Shown one piece after another: positions 38,352-47,521 of a stretch of DNA of 64,000 bases. Position numbers and translations under genes: made by a program. The DNA is taken from positions 7,169,001 to 7,233,000 of the forward strand of contig NZ_AP026867.1 of assembly GCF_026000115.1 (NCBI RefSeq), written 5' to 3'. A model generated the notes under the pieces. The model searched no databases, was not told the origin of the DNA, and saw only the letters and a program-made list of their open reading frames with translations. This DNA is from Aureispira anguillae (GTDB lineage: Bacteria; Bacteroidota; Bacteroidia; Chitinophagales; Saprospiraceae). The first letter of the stretch is position 1; the number at the start of each line of letters is the position of its first letter.

Positions 38352-40937
38352 ATGTCAAATCAATATTATCTAAAACACAGTAGACAAAGTATAAGCTTGG
38401 TTGCAAAGCCCTTTGCAGGAGGAGGCGAAGGCGATTTATACGAGGTACTCACGGCTTCTCATAAACAGTATGTTGCCAAAATCTATCATCCACAAAAACG
38501 CAGCAAAGAACGAGAAGAAAAAATAGCCTATCTTATTGAACATCCACCAGTTGGTTTGTCTGAAGAGGGGGCGATTGTTTGGGTGATAGATGCCTTATAT
38601 GATGCCAATTATCAATTTGCTGGTTTTATTATGCCTTTTGCAAGAGGCAAAAAACTAGAGCTGCTTTGTTTGGGGAAATTATCTAGAAAATTAGGGCAAG
38701 AATGGAGTCGATTTGATTTTAAGCATAAAACGGCTCTGCAATATCGTTTGCGGGTTTGTTTTAATCTTGCCGCAGCAATTTATCAAATCCATGCGACCAA
38801 TCACTATGTTTTGGTGGATATGAAGCCAGAGAATATTCTTATTCAGTCCAATGGTTTGTTGTCTATTGTAGATACCGATTCGGTAGAGGTGCTTGAAGAT
38901 GGAGTGGCAATTTTTCCAGCTCCTGTTGCAACGCCTGAATATAGCCCACCCGAATTTTATCGCCAAGCAGAAGAAAAAAATAAGACCGTTAGGGAATCTT
39001 GGGATCGTTTTGGCTTGGCTGTTATCTTTTATAAATTGTTGTGTGGAATTCATCCTTTTGCAGCTTCAGCAAAACCTCCTTACGATCATTTAGTTAGTTT
39101 ACATGAAAAAATAGAAGAAGGGTTGTTTGTTCACAACAAAACACGGCAAACGCTGCTAAATGTTGTGCCTCCTCCTCACCAGCGTTTTGAAGCGTTGGAT
39201 CTAGGCCTACAAGATTTGTTTATTCAGTGTTTTGAAGGTGGGCATGAGAGTCCCGAACTTAGACCCACTGCCAATGAATGGTGTGCAGCTTTTTTAGTGG
39301 CGATTGGCGATGCTGAATTGGAGGCTCATTTTGCTCATATTATGGGGCTGTGGGGGGACACTGTGGGGCTAAAACGAGTGTTGCCATCTATGTTATACCG
39401 AAGTCATGAAATGATTTTAAACCCTAAAAAATGGCTAGAAAATGAACTCAATAATTTTTTTGAAGCTCCCCCTCAACTTCCAATGGCATTGACCAAAGCA
39501 ATTAGAGGCAGCAATCAAGAAATGAAATTGAAATTAGAATGGTTGGATTATGGGGGCGCTTGGCTCTTATTTATTGTGGGGGCTTATTGGTATCTTTTGT
39601 TTGATGTAGAGCTAAAAACTTGGTTGCTCAATGATTTTTGGCTGTGGGACATTTTGTTGATTAATGCAACCTTTATTGCCATTTTGGTAATGGTACAAGT
39701 TATTTTCCCTAGACTGGTTTCTTTTGGGCGACATTTATTTTCTCCTCAAGTCCAGGTGCGACGTTTATGGCGAGAATTCAGATTGAGTTACCCCCAGTTG
39801 CAGCAAGATTCCGCTAAAGTTAAAGATACGTTGTTGCAACAATTCTTAAAAAAGAATGCCAAAAATATTGCAACCTTTGAGGCATTGAAAGAGCAACATA
39901 TAGTTCCGCTCCAAACCTATTTAGAACAGCAAGATGGTCTAGTGAAAGGTTTAATGAAAGAGCGAAAAGCGACCATGGATAGGATTCAAAAAAAATATTT
40001 AATTCGAGCTGAAACGAATGCTTTATTGGCTGAAATGAAAGGGCGTAGCGTTGTCTCATTAGATAAACGCTTAAGGCATTATTACCAAAAGGAAATCAAT
40101 GCTATCGAACGAAAGGCTTTGTTACAACCTGATTATCAGAAATTAGATGCACTGCACCAGCAGCACATAAACGAACATCTTGCAGCAACAGAAACAGCTC
40201 AAAACAAACTGATGGAAGAGGCAATGTCTGTGTTTCAACTGGATCATTTTTTTGACAAACAGCTAAAAAGCAATTCAGTTGAAAATAAGGTGCTTAAATC
40301 TTTGTTTAAGGAATATAACATCAATACACTTTGTGCCATTAAGGCAATGTATTATGATAAAAACCAAAATTTAGTAATTGCCTTAGAACGAGGGGATCAT
40401 CTTTTGGTGCGTTCACAGCAATACCCTTATTTGGAGCATTTAAAAACATGTTTTTATCAGTATGAAGAGGCCATTGATTACGCTAGAAATCATGATCTTA
40501 ATTATGGAAAGGAGTATTTTCAGGAACGTTATGCGATAAAGCGGAAAGAAGATGAAAAAGAGATAGAGGAACTAAATAAGAAATATCAGACTAAGAAAGC
40601 AAAAAAATTGAAAGCATATAGGTTAGCAAGAACCGCTTATCTGAGTGAGCAGTTTGACTTGGCTCAACTGTTATTAAATGAAATTAAGGCAGCAGAAAAA
40701 AAAGAAATCGAAGCCGAAGAAGCTGTTTATGAAGAACAATACCAACAAATTTTTAGTCACAGTCAAACAAAAGTAGAAGAAATAAGCGAGTATTTAAATA
40801 CATTAAATAAAGACTATAAAATGGAAGTCAAGGCACTATTGACAACTCCTGAGATGGAAAAGCTTAAAATTTCATTTAAAAAGAAGATCGAAAAAGCAAA
40901 AGAAGATATTATTAAATTGGAGCACTTAAATTTTTGA
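38352..40937 (+). CDS. Membrane-anchored Ser/Thr protein kinase (YegI-like), coiled-coil tail
   Basis: The protein has 861 residues. The N-terminal kinase domain (about 15-320) has the Gly-rich loop AGGGEGDLYEV, the Lys in YVAKIY, the catalytic Asp in LVDMKPENIL, and the metal-binding Asp in VDTDS (DFG reads DTD). Two membrane helices lie near 400-460 (WLLFIVGAYWYLLF, LLINATFIAILVMVQVIF). The remaining 400 residues are a Lys/Glu-rich coiled coil. The layout recalls the YegI-type bacterial kinases. Substrates are unknown. The preceding unknown gene at 37746 may be a partner. Confidence 0.75.
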   Translation: MSNQYYLKHSRQSISLVAKPFAGGGEGDLYEVLTASHKQYVAKIYHPQKRSKEREEKIAYLIEHPPVGLSEEGAIVWVIDALYDANYQFAGFIMPFARGKKLELLCLGKLSRKLGQEWSRFDFKHKTALQYRLRVCFNLAAAIYQIHATNHYVLVDMKPENILIQSNGLLSIVDTDSVEVLEDGVAIFPAPVATPEYSPPEFYRQAEEKNKTVRESWDRFGLAVIFYKLLCGIHPFAASAKPPYDHLVSLHEKIEEGLFVHNKTRQTLLNVVPPPHQRFEALDLGLQDLFIQCFEGGHESPELRPTANEWCAAFLVAIGDAELEAHFAHIMGLWGDTVGLKRVLPSMLYRSHEMILNPKKWLENELNNFFEAPPQLPMALTKAIRGSNQEMKLKLEWLDYGGAWLLFIVGAYWYLLFDVELKTWLLNDFWLWDILLINATFIAILVMVQVIFPRLVSFGRHLFSPQVQVRRLWREFRLSYPQLQQDSAKVKDTLLQQFLKKNAKNIATFEALKEQHIVPLQTYLEQQDGLVKGLMKERKATMDRIQKKYLIRAETNALLAEMKGRSVVSLDKRLRHYYQKEINAIERKALLQPDYQKLDALHQQHINEHLAATETAQNKLMEEAMSVFQLDHFFDKQLKSNSVENKVLKSLFKEYNINTLCAIKAMYYDKNQNLVIALERGDHLLVRSQQYPYLEHLKTCFYQYEEAIDYARNHDLNYGKEYFQERYAIKRKEDEKEIEELNKKYQTKKAKKLKAYRLARTAYLSEQFDLAQLLLNEIKAAEKKEIEAEEAVYEEQYQQIFSHSQTKVEEISEYLNTLNKDYKMEVKALLTTPEMEKLKISFKKKIEKAKEDIIKLEHLNF

Positions 40938-40939
40938 TC

Positions 40940-40992
40940 GAAAAAGGGGGCTAGCTTAGAATTTATGAATGGCTAAAACTCTAAACTAGCCT
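40940..40992 (-). terminator. Hairpin terminator between convergent genes
   Basis: GGCTAG-TTAGA pairs with TCTAA-CTAGCC over a 20-base loop. The minus strand continues into a T-rich run (CCCCTTTTTT) so it terminates the S74 gene (41009-42376); it also lies after the convergent kinase gene. Confidence 0.6.
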
Positions 40993-41008
40993 AAAAACTT
41001 GAGGGGTA

Positions 41009-42376
41009 TTAATTGGATGGAGCCTGCTCTAATTTTTCTTGCAATTGCTGATACTGTGCTTGGATGTGATTACATTTTTGTTCCAGATGCTTAATGGTAG
41101 TTTGTTGTTCTTGAATGGCCTTTGTTAAAACAGGAATTAAACGAGTGTAGTCCACAGCCCAAAGGTCTTGAGCCTCATTTTCTGGGCTATGTACCGCTTC
41201 AGGAATAAGCGGTTTTAATTCTTGAGCGATAAAACCAATATCTAAAGCCGATTGTTCCTCAATCTTAATCGTTCCATCTTTATCAGTAGTTGAATGGTGA
41301 TGTTGATAAATAAGTGGATTGAGTTGAAGTACGGTTTGTAAACCATAAGGGATTGTTTTTCTTGCATCTTTCAAACGACCATCAGAATAGGTTGCCCAAG
41401 CATTGGCTCTAGCTCTACCAGTACCTACAGCGGTACTATTGGGCAATTCAAGTGCATAAGCAGGATTGGAAATGGTTTGTAGACCGACTCTAGCATTTCC
41501 ACGGATGGTTAGTGCTGAGGTACGTATGTTATCACTTCCTTTCATGGTAAATACGATTCCTCCATCTGGGTCAGCATTATTCGCATCTGTTTTTTCAAAA
41601 ACCAAAAAATCATAATAGGTGCCAATAAAGTCGCCATCGTAATAGATTTTGGCTCGATCGCCAGACACATTACCATCATAGGGAATTGCTCCCACAAAAC
41701 CAATCCCAAATTCTCCATTGAGTTGTATACCACCTCCATTGATATCTAGGCGTTGGTCAGGATTATTGGTACCAATACCAATATGTTTTGTTTGGGTATT
41801 AATGGTGAAGGTTGACCAATCGTCTACATTGGTATATCGAGTTCCTATACGAAATACATTGCCAGAAAGATGAGCTCCATCGTAGTAACCAATCATAGCA
41901 CCTACAGAACCAGCATCTTGGTACAGCTCAACTCTAGGGTTATCGTCTTCATTATTATCGTCGGTGTCCGCTTCAATTCTGACAACAGCATCATTTGCCG
42001 TTCCACTCGAAATATGGGCAAGACTCAAAGGGTTATCGGTACCTATCCCAACTCTTCCTGCAAAATATGCGCCTCTAGCACTAATAGATGCGGATGGCGA
42101 CTGCCAAGTACTGGCACGGGTATCATCAGCGTGAAAATGAAAAATGCCACCACCACCTAGAGTAGTTGGGACAGCGTCATCGTAACTAATATAGTCATTG
42201 TTGGTGTTGGCTGTAGCATCGTGAGAAACATAAATGTCTTGTCCTCGAATCAGTAAATCGCCATTTACATCTAGTTTTTCGAGGGGATTGGTATTACCAA
42301 TACCAACATTTTGAGCAAAAGAAGTTAAAGGGAGAGTCATCAATAAAAATCCAATAACTGGGGATGTTGATTTCAT
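41009..42376 (-). CDS. Secreted surface protein with C-terminal tail-fibre S74 chaperone domain
   Basis: The protein has 455 residues, signal peptide (cut near SFAQ), then the repeat opening QNVGIGNTNPLEKLDVNGDL shared with its two neighbours. The C-terminal 130 residues form an intramolecular chaperone of the S74 endosialidase type: YSDGRLKDARKTI (Ser and Lys five apart) and IGFIAQELKPLIPEAV with a WAVDYTRLIPVLTKAIQE coiled coil. In phage tail spikes this domain folds trimers and then cleaves itself off; the Ser/Lys pair is kept here. It likely builds a trimeric surface structure. A close paralogue starts at 43865. Confidence 0.8.
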   Translation of the reverse strand: MKSTSPVIGFLLMTLPLTSFAQNVGIGNTNPLEKLDVNGDLLIRGQDIYVSHDATANTNNDYISYDDAVPTTLGGGGIFHFHADDTRASTWQSPSASISARGAYFAGRVGIGTDNPLSLAHISSGTANDAVVRIEADTDDNNEDDNPRVELYQDAGSVGAMIGYYDGAHLSGNVFRIGTRYTNVDDWSTFTINTQTKHIGIGTNNPDQRLDINGGGIQLNGEFGIGFVGAIPYDGNVSGDRAKIYYDGDFIGTYYDFLVFEKTDANNADPDGGIVFTMKGSDNIRTSALTIRGNARVGLQTISNPAYALELPNSTAVGTGRARANAWATYSDGRLKDARKTIPYGLQTVLQLNPLIYQHHHSTTDKDGTIKIEEQSALDIGFIAQELKPLIPEAVHSPENEAQDLWAVDYTRLIPVLTKAIQEQQTTIKHLEQKCNHIQAQYQQLQEKLEQAPSN

Positions 42377-42647
42377 AACTTTAATTTAAGGGAATCATCA
42401 AATTTTGATCATTCGTGTGTTTTTAAATATTTGTATAGTAATGTATGTATTACATAAAGGGGATTAAAGTCAAGCGACTTTAGGCAGAAGGGGGGAGGCG
42501 CAGATTACAAATTTAAAAGAATAGAATGGTATATCAAATACAATTTTATTATTTCTTGAAATATAGCTTATTATAAATTGTTATAAAAACACTTGGATAG
42601 AGTGTTTTATTTTAGGGATTGGTACAAAGAATTGAGGTAGCGTTTTA

Positions 42648-42712
42648 TTAAAACACTAGAGCTAACTTGGAATGCTTCTTAAATGTAGAAAGGCATTTCA
42701 AGTTAGCTCTAG
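42648..42712 (-). terminator. Terminator of the 42741-43865 gene
   Basis: A 14-bp perfect stem (CTAGAGCTAACTTG / CAAGTTAGCTCTAG), plus inner AATGC/GCATT pairing, is followed on the minus strand by TGTTTTAATAAAA. It lies 29 bases past the stop. The remainder of the 364-base gap (42377-42740) contains nothing else I can name. Confidence 0.65.
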
Positions 42713-42740
42713 TAAAAAAATAGTAAAGGGATGGCTTACC

Positions 42741-43865
42741 TTAACGTTGATCTAACTCCTTTTGTAAGGAGAGACATTGTTCTTGGAGCAGTATGTATTT
42801 TTGTTCTAAATTTTTGATGGCTTTGTATTTTTCTTGCAATTCTTGGATGGTAGTTTGCTGTTCTTGAATGGCTTTCGTCAATACAGGGATCAAACGGGTA
42901 TAATCTACAGCCCAAAGGTCTTTAGCTTCATTGCTAGGAATGTAAACTGCTTCGGGGATTAATACCTGCAATTCTTGAGCAATAAAACCAATTGTTGGAG
43001 TAGAAGTAGCACTAATTTTAATATTGCCTTCGAGATCAGTGTCTGAATGATGATGTTGATAAGCTAAGGGCTTGAGTTGAAGTACGGTTTGTAAACCATA
43101 AGGAATTGTTTTTCTCGCATCTTTCAAACGACCGTCAGAATAGGTTGCCCAAGCATTGGCTCTAGCTTGCCCTACACTTACTGTCGTACTGTTGGGCAAT
43201 TCTAAAGCATAGGCAGGGTTGGTTATGGTTTGTAAGCCAAGGCGTTTATTTCCTCGAATAGTTAGTGCCACTTCTTGGACATTATCTGATCCCTTTGTGG
43301 CGAAAACAAAACCACCATCAGGATCTGAATGGTTATAATCTGTTTTTTCAAAAACCAAAAAATCACTATTATTGGTGCCTTGAAAATGAATATCAAAATA
43401 AATTTTAGCTCGATCATAAGAAACATTGGCATCAAAGGGGGGAGCTCCATTAAAGCCAATCCCAAATTCTCCATTAATTTGCATGCCTCCATTATTGAGT
43501 TCTAGGAGCTGGTCGGGATTTGTTGTCCCAATTCCCACTCGTCCCGAAAAATAAGCACCTTGAGCGCTAATGGAGGCAGAAGGCAATTGCCAAGTACCAG
43601 CACGAGCTTCGTCCGAATGAAAATGAAAAATACCACTCCCTTCTAGTGCAGTTGGAGCAGCATCATTATAACTCATGTAGTCATTATCTGTATTGGTTGC
43701 GGCATCATGAGCGACATAAATATCTTGACCTTGGACGATTAAGTCTCCATTTATATCTAGTTTTTCAGTTGGGGTAGTTGTACCAATACCAACATTTTGG
43801 GCAGAAAAATATAGCGGTAGCCCCACTATTATTCCACTCATACAAAGACGTATAATTGATTTCAT
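42741..43865 (-). CDS. Secreted surface protein with S74 chaperone domain, paralogue of 41009-42376
   Basis: Start chosen at ATG 43865, giving 374 residues with signal peptide MKSIIRLCMSG...; the longer frame from 43958 would overlap the neighbouring gene. It has the same QNVGIGTTTPTEKLDINGDL opening and the same YSDGRLKDARKTI and FIAQELQVLIPEAV chaperone core as the gene downstream. The two copies share long near-identical DNA stretches (for example around 43080-43190 and 41320-41430), which suggests recent duplication or gene conversion. It lacks a central segment of about 80 residues present in the other. Confidence 0.8.
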   Translation of the reverse strand: MKSIIRLCMSGIIVGLPLYFSAQNVGIGTTTPTEKLDINGDLIVQGQDIYVAHDAATNTDNDYMSYNDAAPTALEGSGIFHFHSDEARAGTWQLPSASISAQGAYFSGRVGIGTTNPDQLLELNNGGMQINGEFGIGFNGAPPFDANVSYDRAKIYFDIHFQGTNNSDFLVFEKTDYNHSDPDGGFVFATKGSDNVQEVALTIRGNKRLGLQTITNPAYALELPNSTTVSVGQARANAWATYSDGRLKDARKTIPYGLQTVLQLKPLAYQHHHSDTDLEGNIKISATSTPTIGFIAQELQVLIPEAVYIPSNEAKDLWAVDYTRLIPVLTKAIQEQQTTIQELQEKYKAIKNLEQKYILLQEQCLSLQKELDQR

Positions 43866-43939
43866 AGTTTTTTTTAAGAAGGTATAACCTAAAATGTTTA
43901 GAGGAACAAAAGGATGTATGCCTAAAAAAATATCGGCTT

Positions 43940-44455
43940 TTAAAAAACACGATACCAAACATTACGACCAAGCGCAAAACCAACAGAAGTCCCTCCAGGA
44001 ATGGCTAAGGCAGCTCCTAAATTGGTATTGGTAGTGGCAACAGAAACATTAAAGGTAGAGTACCTATGGATAACCATGATTTCGCCAAAATTCCATCCAG
44101 CAGCACGGGCATCAGCAACCGTAGGCAAGACAAGAGAACTTGTCCAATTGCCATCTGAAACAAAGAAAGTGGAGGCATTGCCTGGGATATTTCCACTTCC
44201 TCCATTGGTGTTTGGACTACGATGATTTTCAGTGAGGCTAGGGGACAAAGCTACTTGTTTGAAAGTGCCATTGGCATCAACTACCACCATGGGGTCACTA
44301 TTTCCGCCTGAAGTGAGCGTGCGTACTCTGAGTTGACCATTTACATCTAGTTTTTGAGTTGGAGAATTGGTTCCAATACCAACATTTTGAGCAAAGGCAG
44401 GTAGACTGCTCATTAGCCAGAAAACCCCACAAAATAGGGACATCATTAATTTCAT
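43940..44455 (-). CDS. Secreted protein with the shared N-terminal repeat but no S74 domain
   Basis: The protein has 171 residues with signal peptide (cut near AFAQ) and the opening QNVGIGTNSPTQKLDVNGQL. The remaining residues are Gly/Ser/Asn-rich and end in GRNVWYRVF. There is no tail-fibre chaperone domain, so it is a truncated or partner version of the two genes downstream. It may form the base or cap of the same surface structure. Confidence 0.65.
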   Translation of the reverse strand: MKLMMSLFCGVFWLMSSLPAFAQNVGIGTNSPTQKLDVNGQLRVRTLTSGGNSDPMVVVDANGTFKQVALSPSLTENHRSPNTNGGSGNIPGNASTFFVSDGNWTSSLVLPTVADARAAGWNFGEIMVIHRYSTFNVSVATTNTNLGAALAIPGGTSVGFALGRNVWYRVF

Positions 44456-44734
44456 AATTAGATTTTTTAATTAATTTAATGGAAAACTTAATTCTAAATA
44501 TTAAGTCATATCTATGGATCACATTTTTTAGAAAGAGCAGCTAAATAAAATAGGGGTGCCTTCAATCATCAAAAAAATGTGATCGCTAAAAAAATGAATC
44601 TTAAATTTGGAGTGATTTATATGCTAATTTATCAAGGAAATTAGGACAGGTAGGTTGGGGATTTTGGACAAGGTGGACAAATGAAAGGATCTGTAAAAGA
44701 ATGGGAACAGAAACAGTCCTTATTTTAATGGTAT

Positions 44735-45385
44735 TTAGCTATTTTCTTCTGCTTGATCAATACTATTTACTAAGTCATAGACTGCAATCATGCGGACTGT
44801 ATTTTTTTCTAATTCTGTTAGTTCTAATTTTGTGATTTCTAAGGTTTGGCTTGCGATAGCGTCAGGAAGTGCAATTTTTGCAATCTCTTCTTCACCAATG
44901 TAAATTTTGTTGACATTGCTTGCTCCATAGCGTTTTATTTGAGCAACGGCATCATTTTTTAGGTCATAGAAAGTGCCATTTTCACGAATGAGTCCTTTCT
45001 TTTCATTATTAACGAAAACTTCGGTTCCTTTGTTGGTAATTCTAAAGATATATTCGTTTTCTAGCGTAAGAATATAAATGACGGCATTCTGACCAGGACC
45101 AATATAATTTTTATAGGCATAAGCAAAAATAGGATCACCAGCACTGGACAAAAATACGCCATTACCAGAACGTGCATTGTCTTTGGTTAGGATTTGGTCA
45201 ATCTGGTTGGATGAAATGGCATCTGTCCAAGGTATAAAACCACCTTTAAAGTGTTTGACTTTATTTTTTAGCTCTTTTAAATCTTGGTCAACTTCATCAT
45301 CAGTAGGCTGAACATTTCTTAAAAATTTTAATAAAAAATAAACCCCTACTCCTACAACAATTAATAATAGTAATATTGTCGACAT
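44735..45385 (-). CDS. Single-pass membrane protein, LURP-one/scramblase-like core by eye
   Basis: Start chosen at ATG 45385 so that it opens with a membrane helix (MSTILLLLIVVGVGVYFLL); the longer frame to 45445 runs into a strong hairpin. The 216-residue protein has a coiled linker and a strand-rich domain (residues about 70-190; AYAYKNYIGPGQNAVIYILTL, EYIFRITNKG, YDLKNDAVAQIKRYG) that recalls the LURP-one/Tubby-like barrel. This is a weak by-eye resemblance. Its product would sit in the cytoplasmic membrane. Confidence 0.5.
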   Translation of the reverse strand: MSTILLLLIVVGVGVYFLLKFLRNVQPTDDEVDQDLKELKNKVKHFKGGFIPWTDAISSNQIDQILTKDNARSGNGVFLSSAGDPIFAYAYKNYIGPGQNAVIYILTLENEYIFRITNKGTEVFVNNEKKGLIRENGTFYDLKNDAVAQIKRYGASNVNKIYIGEEEIAKIALPDAIASQTLEITKLELTELEKNTVRMIAVYDLVNSIDQAEENS

Positions 45386-45402
45386 ATAATTAGCAGTTTG
45401 TA

Positions 45403-45452
45403 ATACACAGTGCAATAAATCAATGCTAGAGAAGACCCATTGCACTGTGTAT
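45403..45452. other. Perfect 14-bp inverted repeat
   Basis: ATACACAGTGCAAT (45403-45416) and ATTGCACTGTGTAT (45439-45452) are perfect inverted repeats with a 22-base loop. It lies in the gap between two minus-strand genes. There is no T-run, so a terminator is doubtful. Confidence 0.5.
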
Positions 45453-45460
45453 TTAGCGTT

Positions 45461-46024
45461 TTATTGATGTTGAATCTTGTATACCTTTGTACAAATCTTA
45501 CAATAATTTTTAAATAAATATTGCTTGGCATGTGGCATATCAGGAGAAGGATTTTTTTCATAATCTACCTTATCTTGATCGGGATTCCCTTTTAAGCTAC
45601 TATTGTGAACAGGACAACGTTCAAACGTTTGTTTTCCTTCATTAGCAGCTCTGTCTTCTGCCTCAAAATTTTTGGCTTCTTTTTCCATTATTCTAGTACA
45701 AGAAGCACAATAACGACGATAGTTTAGTTGGTAAGCAAAAGGATATTCGTCTCCAGGTGTGTAATCAGAAGCATCTGCGCGATAATTGTCGCTAAGGCTC
45801 ATGTGTTTGTTGTGAAGTGGGCAGCGAGACATGGTATTCTTTTCCTCACGAGTCATGCCACTCAATTGTACTGCAATGGCAGCCGCAGAGTTGCCGTTTT
45901 TGGCTACTCGTACTTTTTTAGGTTTTTCTGGATTATTATTCCCTTGTCCTATTAGTGTGGTTGAACTTGTTACAAAACAGATTAATAAAAGTAACCAAAT
46001 TTGTTTGAAATTCGTTTTATTCAT
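45461..46024 (-). CDS. Secreted Cys/His-motif protein, paralogue A
   Basis: Start chosen at ATG 46024 (187 residues, signal peptide MNKTNFKQIWLLL...). Two internal repeats each have a C-x-x-H motif followed about 40 residues later by C-x-x-C: CPLHNKH ... YCASCTRIM, then CPVHNSS ... YCKICTKV. All eight ligands are present. The pattern fits two zinc or other metal sites of CxxH/CxxC type, or disulfides, in an exported protein. I do not recognise the family. Distant similarity in layout to heavy-metal-binding CPMHP...CPxCGM domains is noted only. Confidence 0.65.
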   Translation of the reverse strand: MNKTNFKQIWLLLLICFVTSSTTLIGQGNNNPEKPKKVRVAKNGNSAAAIAVQLSGMTREEKNTMSRCPLHNKHMSLSDNYRADASDYTPGDEYPFAYQLNYRRYCASCTRIMEKEAKNFEAEDRAANEGKQTFERCPVHNSSLKGNPDQDKVDYEKNPSPDMPHAKQYLFKNYCKICTKVYKIQHQ

Positions 46025-46232
46025 TTTTTTATTTGACTTGATTGATATATACACTATGGATAATTGTATTTAGTTGGTTATCAATGTTTTGTTGTATTGA
46101 GTGTCAGGAAGTTAATTCTTTGATAATCAACTTTATATAATGTTTTTTTAATTTTTAGATATAAAAAATAGAAAACCCACAGAGTATTAATTGATAAGAT
46201 GTTATATTTTATAATGGTTGATAAACAAAAAT

Positions 46233-46264
46233 AAAAAAAGCTGAGCATATTGTTCAGCTTTTTT
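46233..46264 (-). terminator. Terminator downstream of paralogue B
   Basis: AAAAAAAGCTGA / TCAGCTTTTTT with a 9-base loop. It can act on either strand; on the minus strand it ends the 46289-46843 gene. Confidence 0.65.
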
Positions 46265-46288
46265 GAGGATGATTTTGGATTCAATTGT

Positions 46289-46843
46289 TTATTTACTTTT
46301 TGCTTTTACAATTTTAGTACAAGTTTTACAGTAGTTTTTAAACCAATATTGCTTGGCATGTGGCGTGTCAGAATTGGGGTTTCTTTCATACATGACTTTG
46401 TCATAATCTGGATTTCCTTTTAATTGAACATTGTGAATGGCACAGCGTTCAAATGTATTTTGAATCACGACAGGACTGTTATCTCCTGATTCTTTAGCCA
46501 TAATTTTAGTACAGACTTTACAATAGCGACGATAATTGAGTTGATAAGCAAATGGATACTCATAACAAGTGGTGTAATCGGAAGCATTGGCTCGATAATT
46601 ATCGCTCAATGGCATTTCTTTGCCTCGATTGTGTAAAGGACATTCTGTTGCTGTATTTTTTTCTTCACGAGTCATTTTACTGACTTTGTGGACTGTAGCA
46701 GCATAATTTTTAGCGGCTAGATAATCACGTTCTCTTTTACTAAGTTTAGCGGGGACGTTTTCTGTTTTGCTTTCTTGTGCTAATAATAAATTTGAAGTAT
46801 TTACAAAATAGCACAATAAGAAGAAGAGCAAATGAAATTTCAT
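46289..46843 (-). CDS. Secreted Cys/His-motif protein, paralogue B
   Basis: The protein has 184 residues with a signal peptide (cut near LLLAQ). The same two-repeat plan is present: CPLHNRG ... YCKVCTKI and CAIHNVQ ... YCKTCTKI. The second copy has C-A-I-H instead of C-P-V-H, so the metal ligands but not the proline are conserved. About half of residues match A and C. It is between its two paralogues. Confidence 0.65.
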   Translation of the reverse strand: MKFHLLFFLLCYFVNTSNLLLAQESKTENVPAKLSKRERDYLAAKNYAATVHKVSKMTREEKNTATECPLHNRGKEMPLSDNYRANASDYTTCYEYPFAYQLNYRRYCKVCTKIMAKESGDNSPVVIQNTFERCAIHNVQLKGNPDYDKVMYERNPNSDTPHAKQYWFKNYCKTCTKIVKAKSK

Positions 46844-46954
46844 AACATTTGTTTTTTAATTTTAGTATTACAATTTAACAACAGAGCTACTAATCAAACT
46901 AGATTCTGTTGTCTAAAGGGGGGAGGGGAAGTAAGTCAGCATAGTGCTGCTCAG

Positions 46955-47521
46955 TTACTTAAGTTGTATTTTATATATTTTAGTACAGGTTTTACAATAA
47001 TTTTTAAATAAGTATTGTTTGGCATGGGGAATTTCTGTTTGTGGGGATTTTTCGTAATCAATTTTGCTATAATCAGAATTTTTTAAAAGGGCAGCGTTGT
47101 GAACAGGGCAACGTTCAAAAGTAGCCCCATCGGCATTATTAGCCGCTTTTTCTTCCGCATCAAATGCTTTTACCTCTTTGTCTAGTACCTTAGTACAGAC
47201 ATGGCAGTAACGACGATAATTGAGTTGATAAGCAAAAGGATAATCATCCGATTGTCTAAAATCAGAAGCATCTGCTCGATAATTATCACTAAGGCTCATA
47301 TGTTTGTTGTGTAGCGGACAATGTGCCATGGTATTTTTTTCCTCACGGGTCATGCTACTTAGCTGCACTGCAATGGCAGCCGCACTGTTTCTTTTTTTTG
47401 AGGTTTGTGCCTTAGCAGGTTTTTCTTTTTTAGCTGCTTTTTGAGCCGTAAGCAGGTTGGTATTTGCCATCAAACCAATCAAGGTTAATAGCCAAATATA
47501 ATGGAAGTTAAATGTTTTCAT
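46955..47521 (-). CDS. Secreted Cys/His-motif protein, paralogue C
   Basis: Start chosen at ATG 47521, giving 189 residues with a signal peptide (MKTFNFHYIWLLTL...); the longer frame adds 36 residues with no signal-like benefit. Motifs CPLHNKH ... YCHVCTKV and CPVHNAA ... YCKTCTKI are present. It is the first of three tandem copies, all on the minus strand; A and C are more alike (SAAAIAVQLS-x-MTREEKNTM) than either is to B. Confidence 0.65.
   Translation of the reverse strand: MKTFNFHYIWLLTLIGLMANTNLLTAQKAAKKEKPAKAQTSKKRNSAAAIAVQLSSMTREEKNTMAHCPLHNKHMSLSDNYRADASDFRQSDDYPFAYQLNYRRYCHVCTKVLDKEVKAFDAEEKAANNADGATFERCPVHNAALLKNSDYSKIDYEKSPQTEIPHAKQYLFKNYCKTCTKIYKIQLK

Noticed and set aside
41009-44455. 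Possible prophage remnant because of tail-fibre domains
   Set aside because: No other phage genes occur here, all three proteins have bacterial signal peptides, and S74 domains are also known in bacterial surface proteins.
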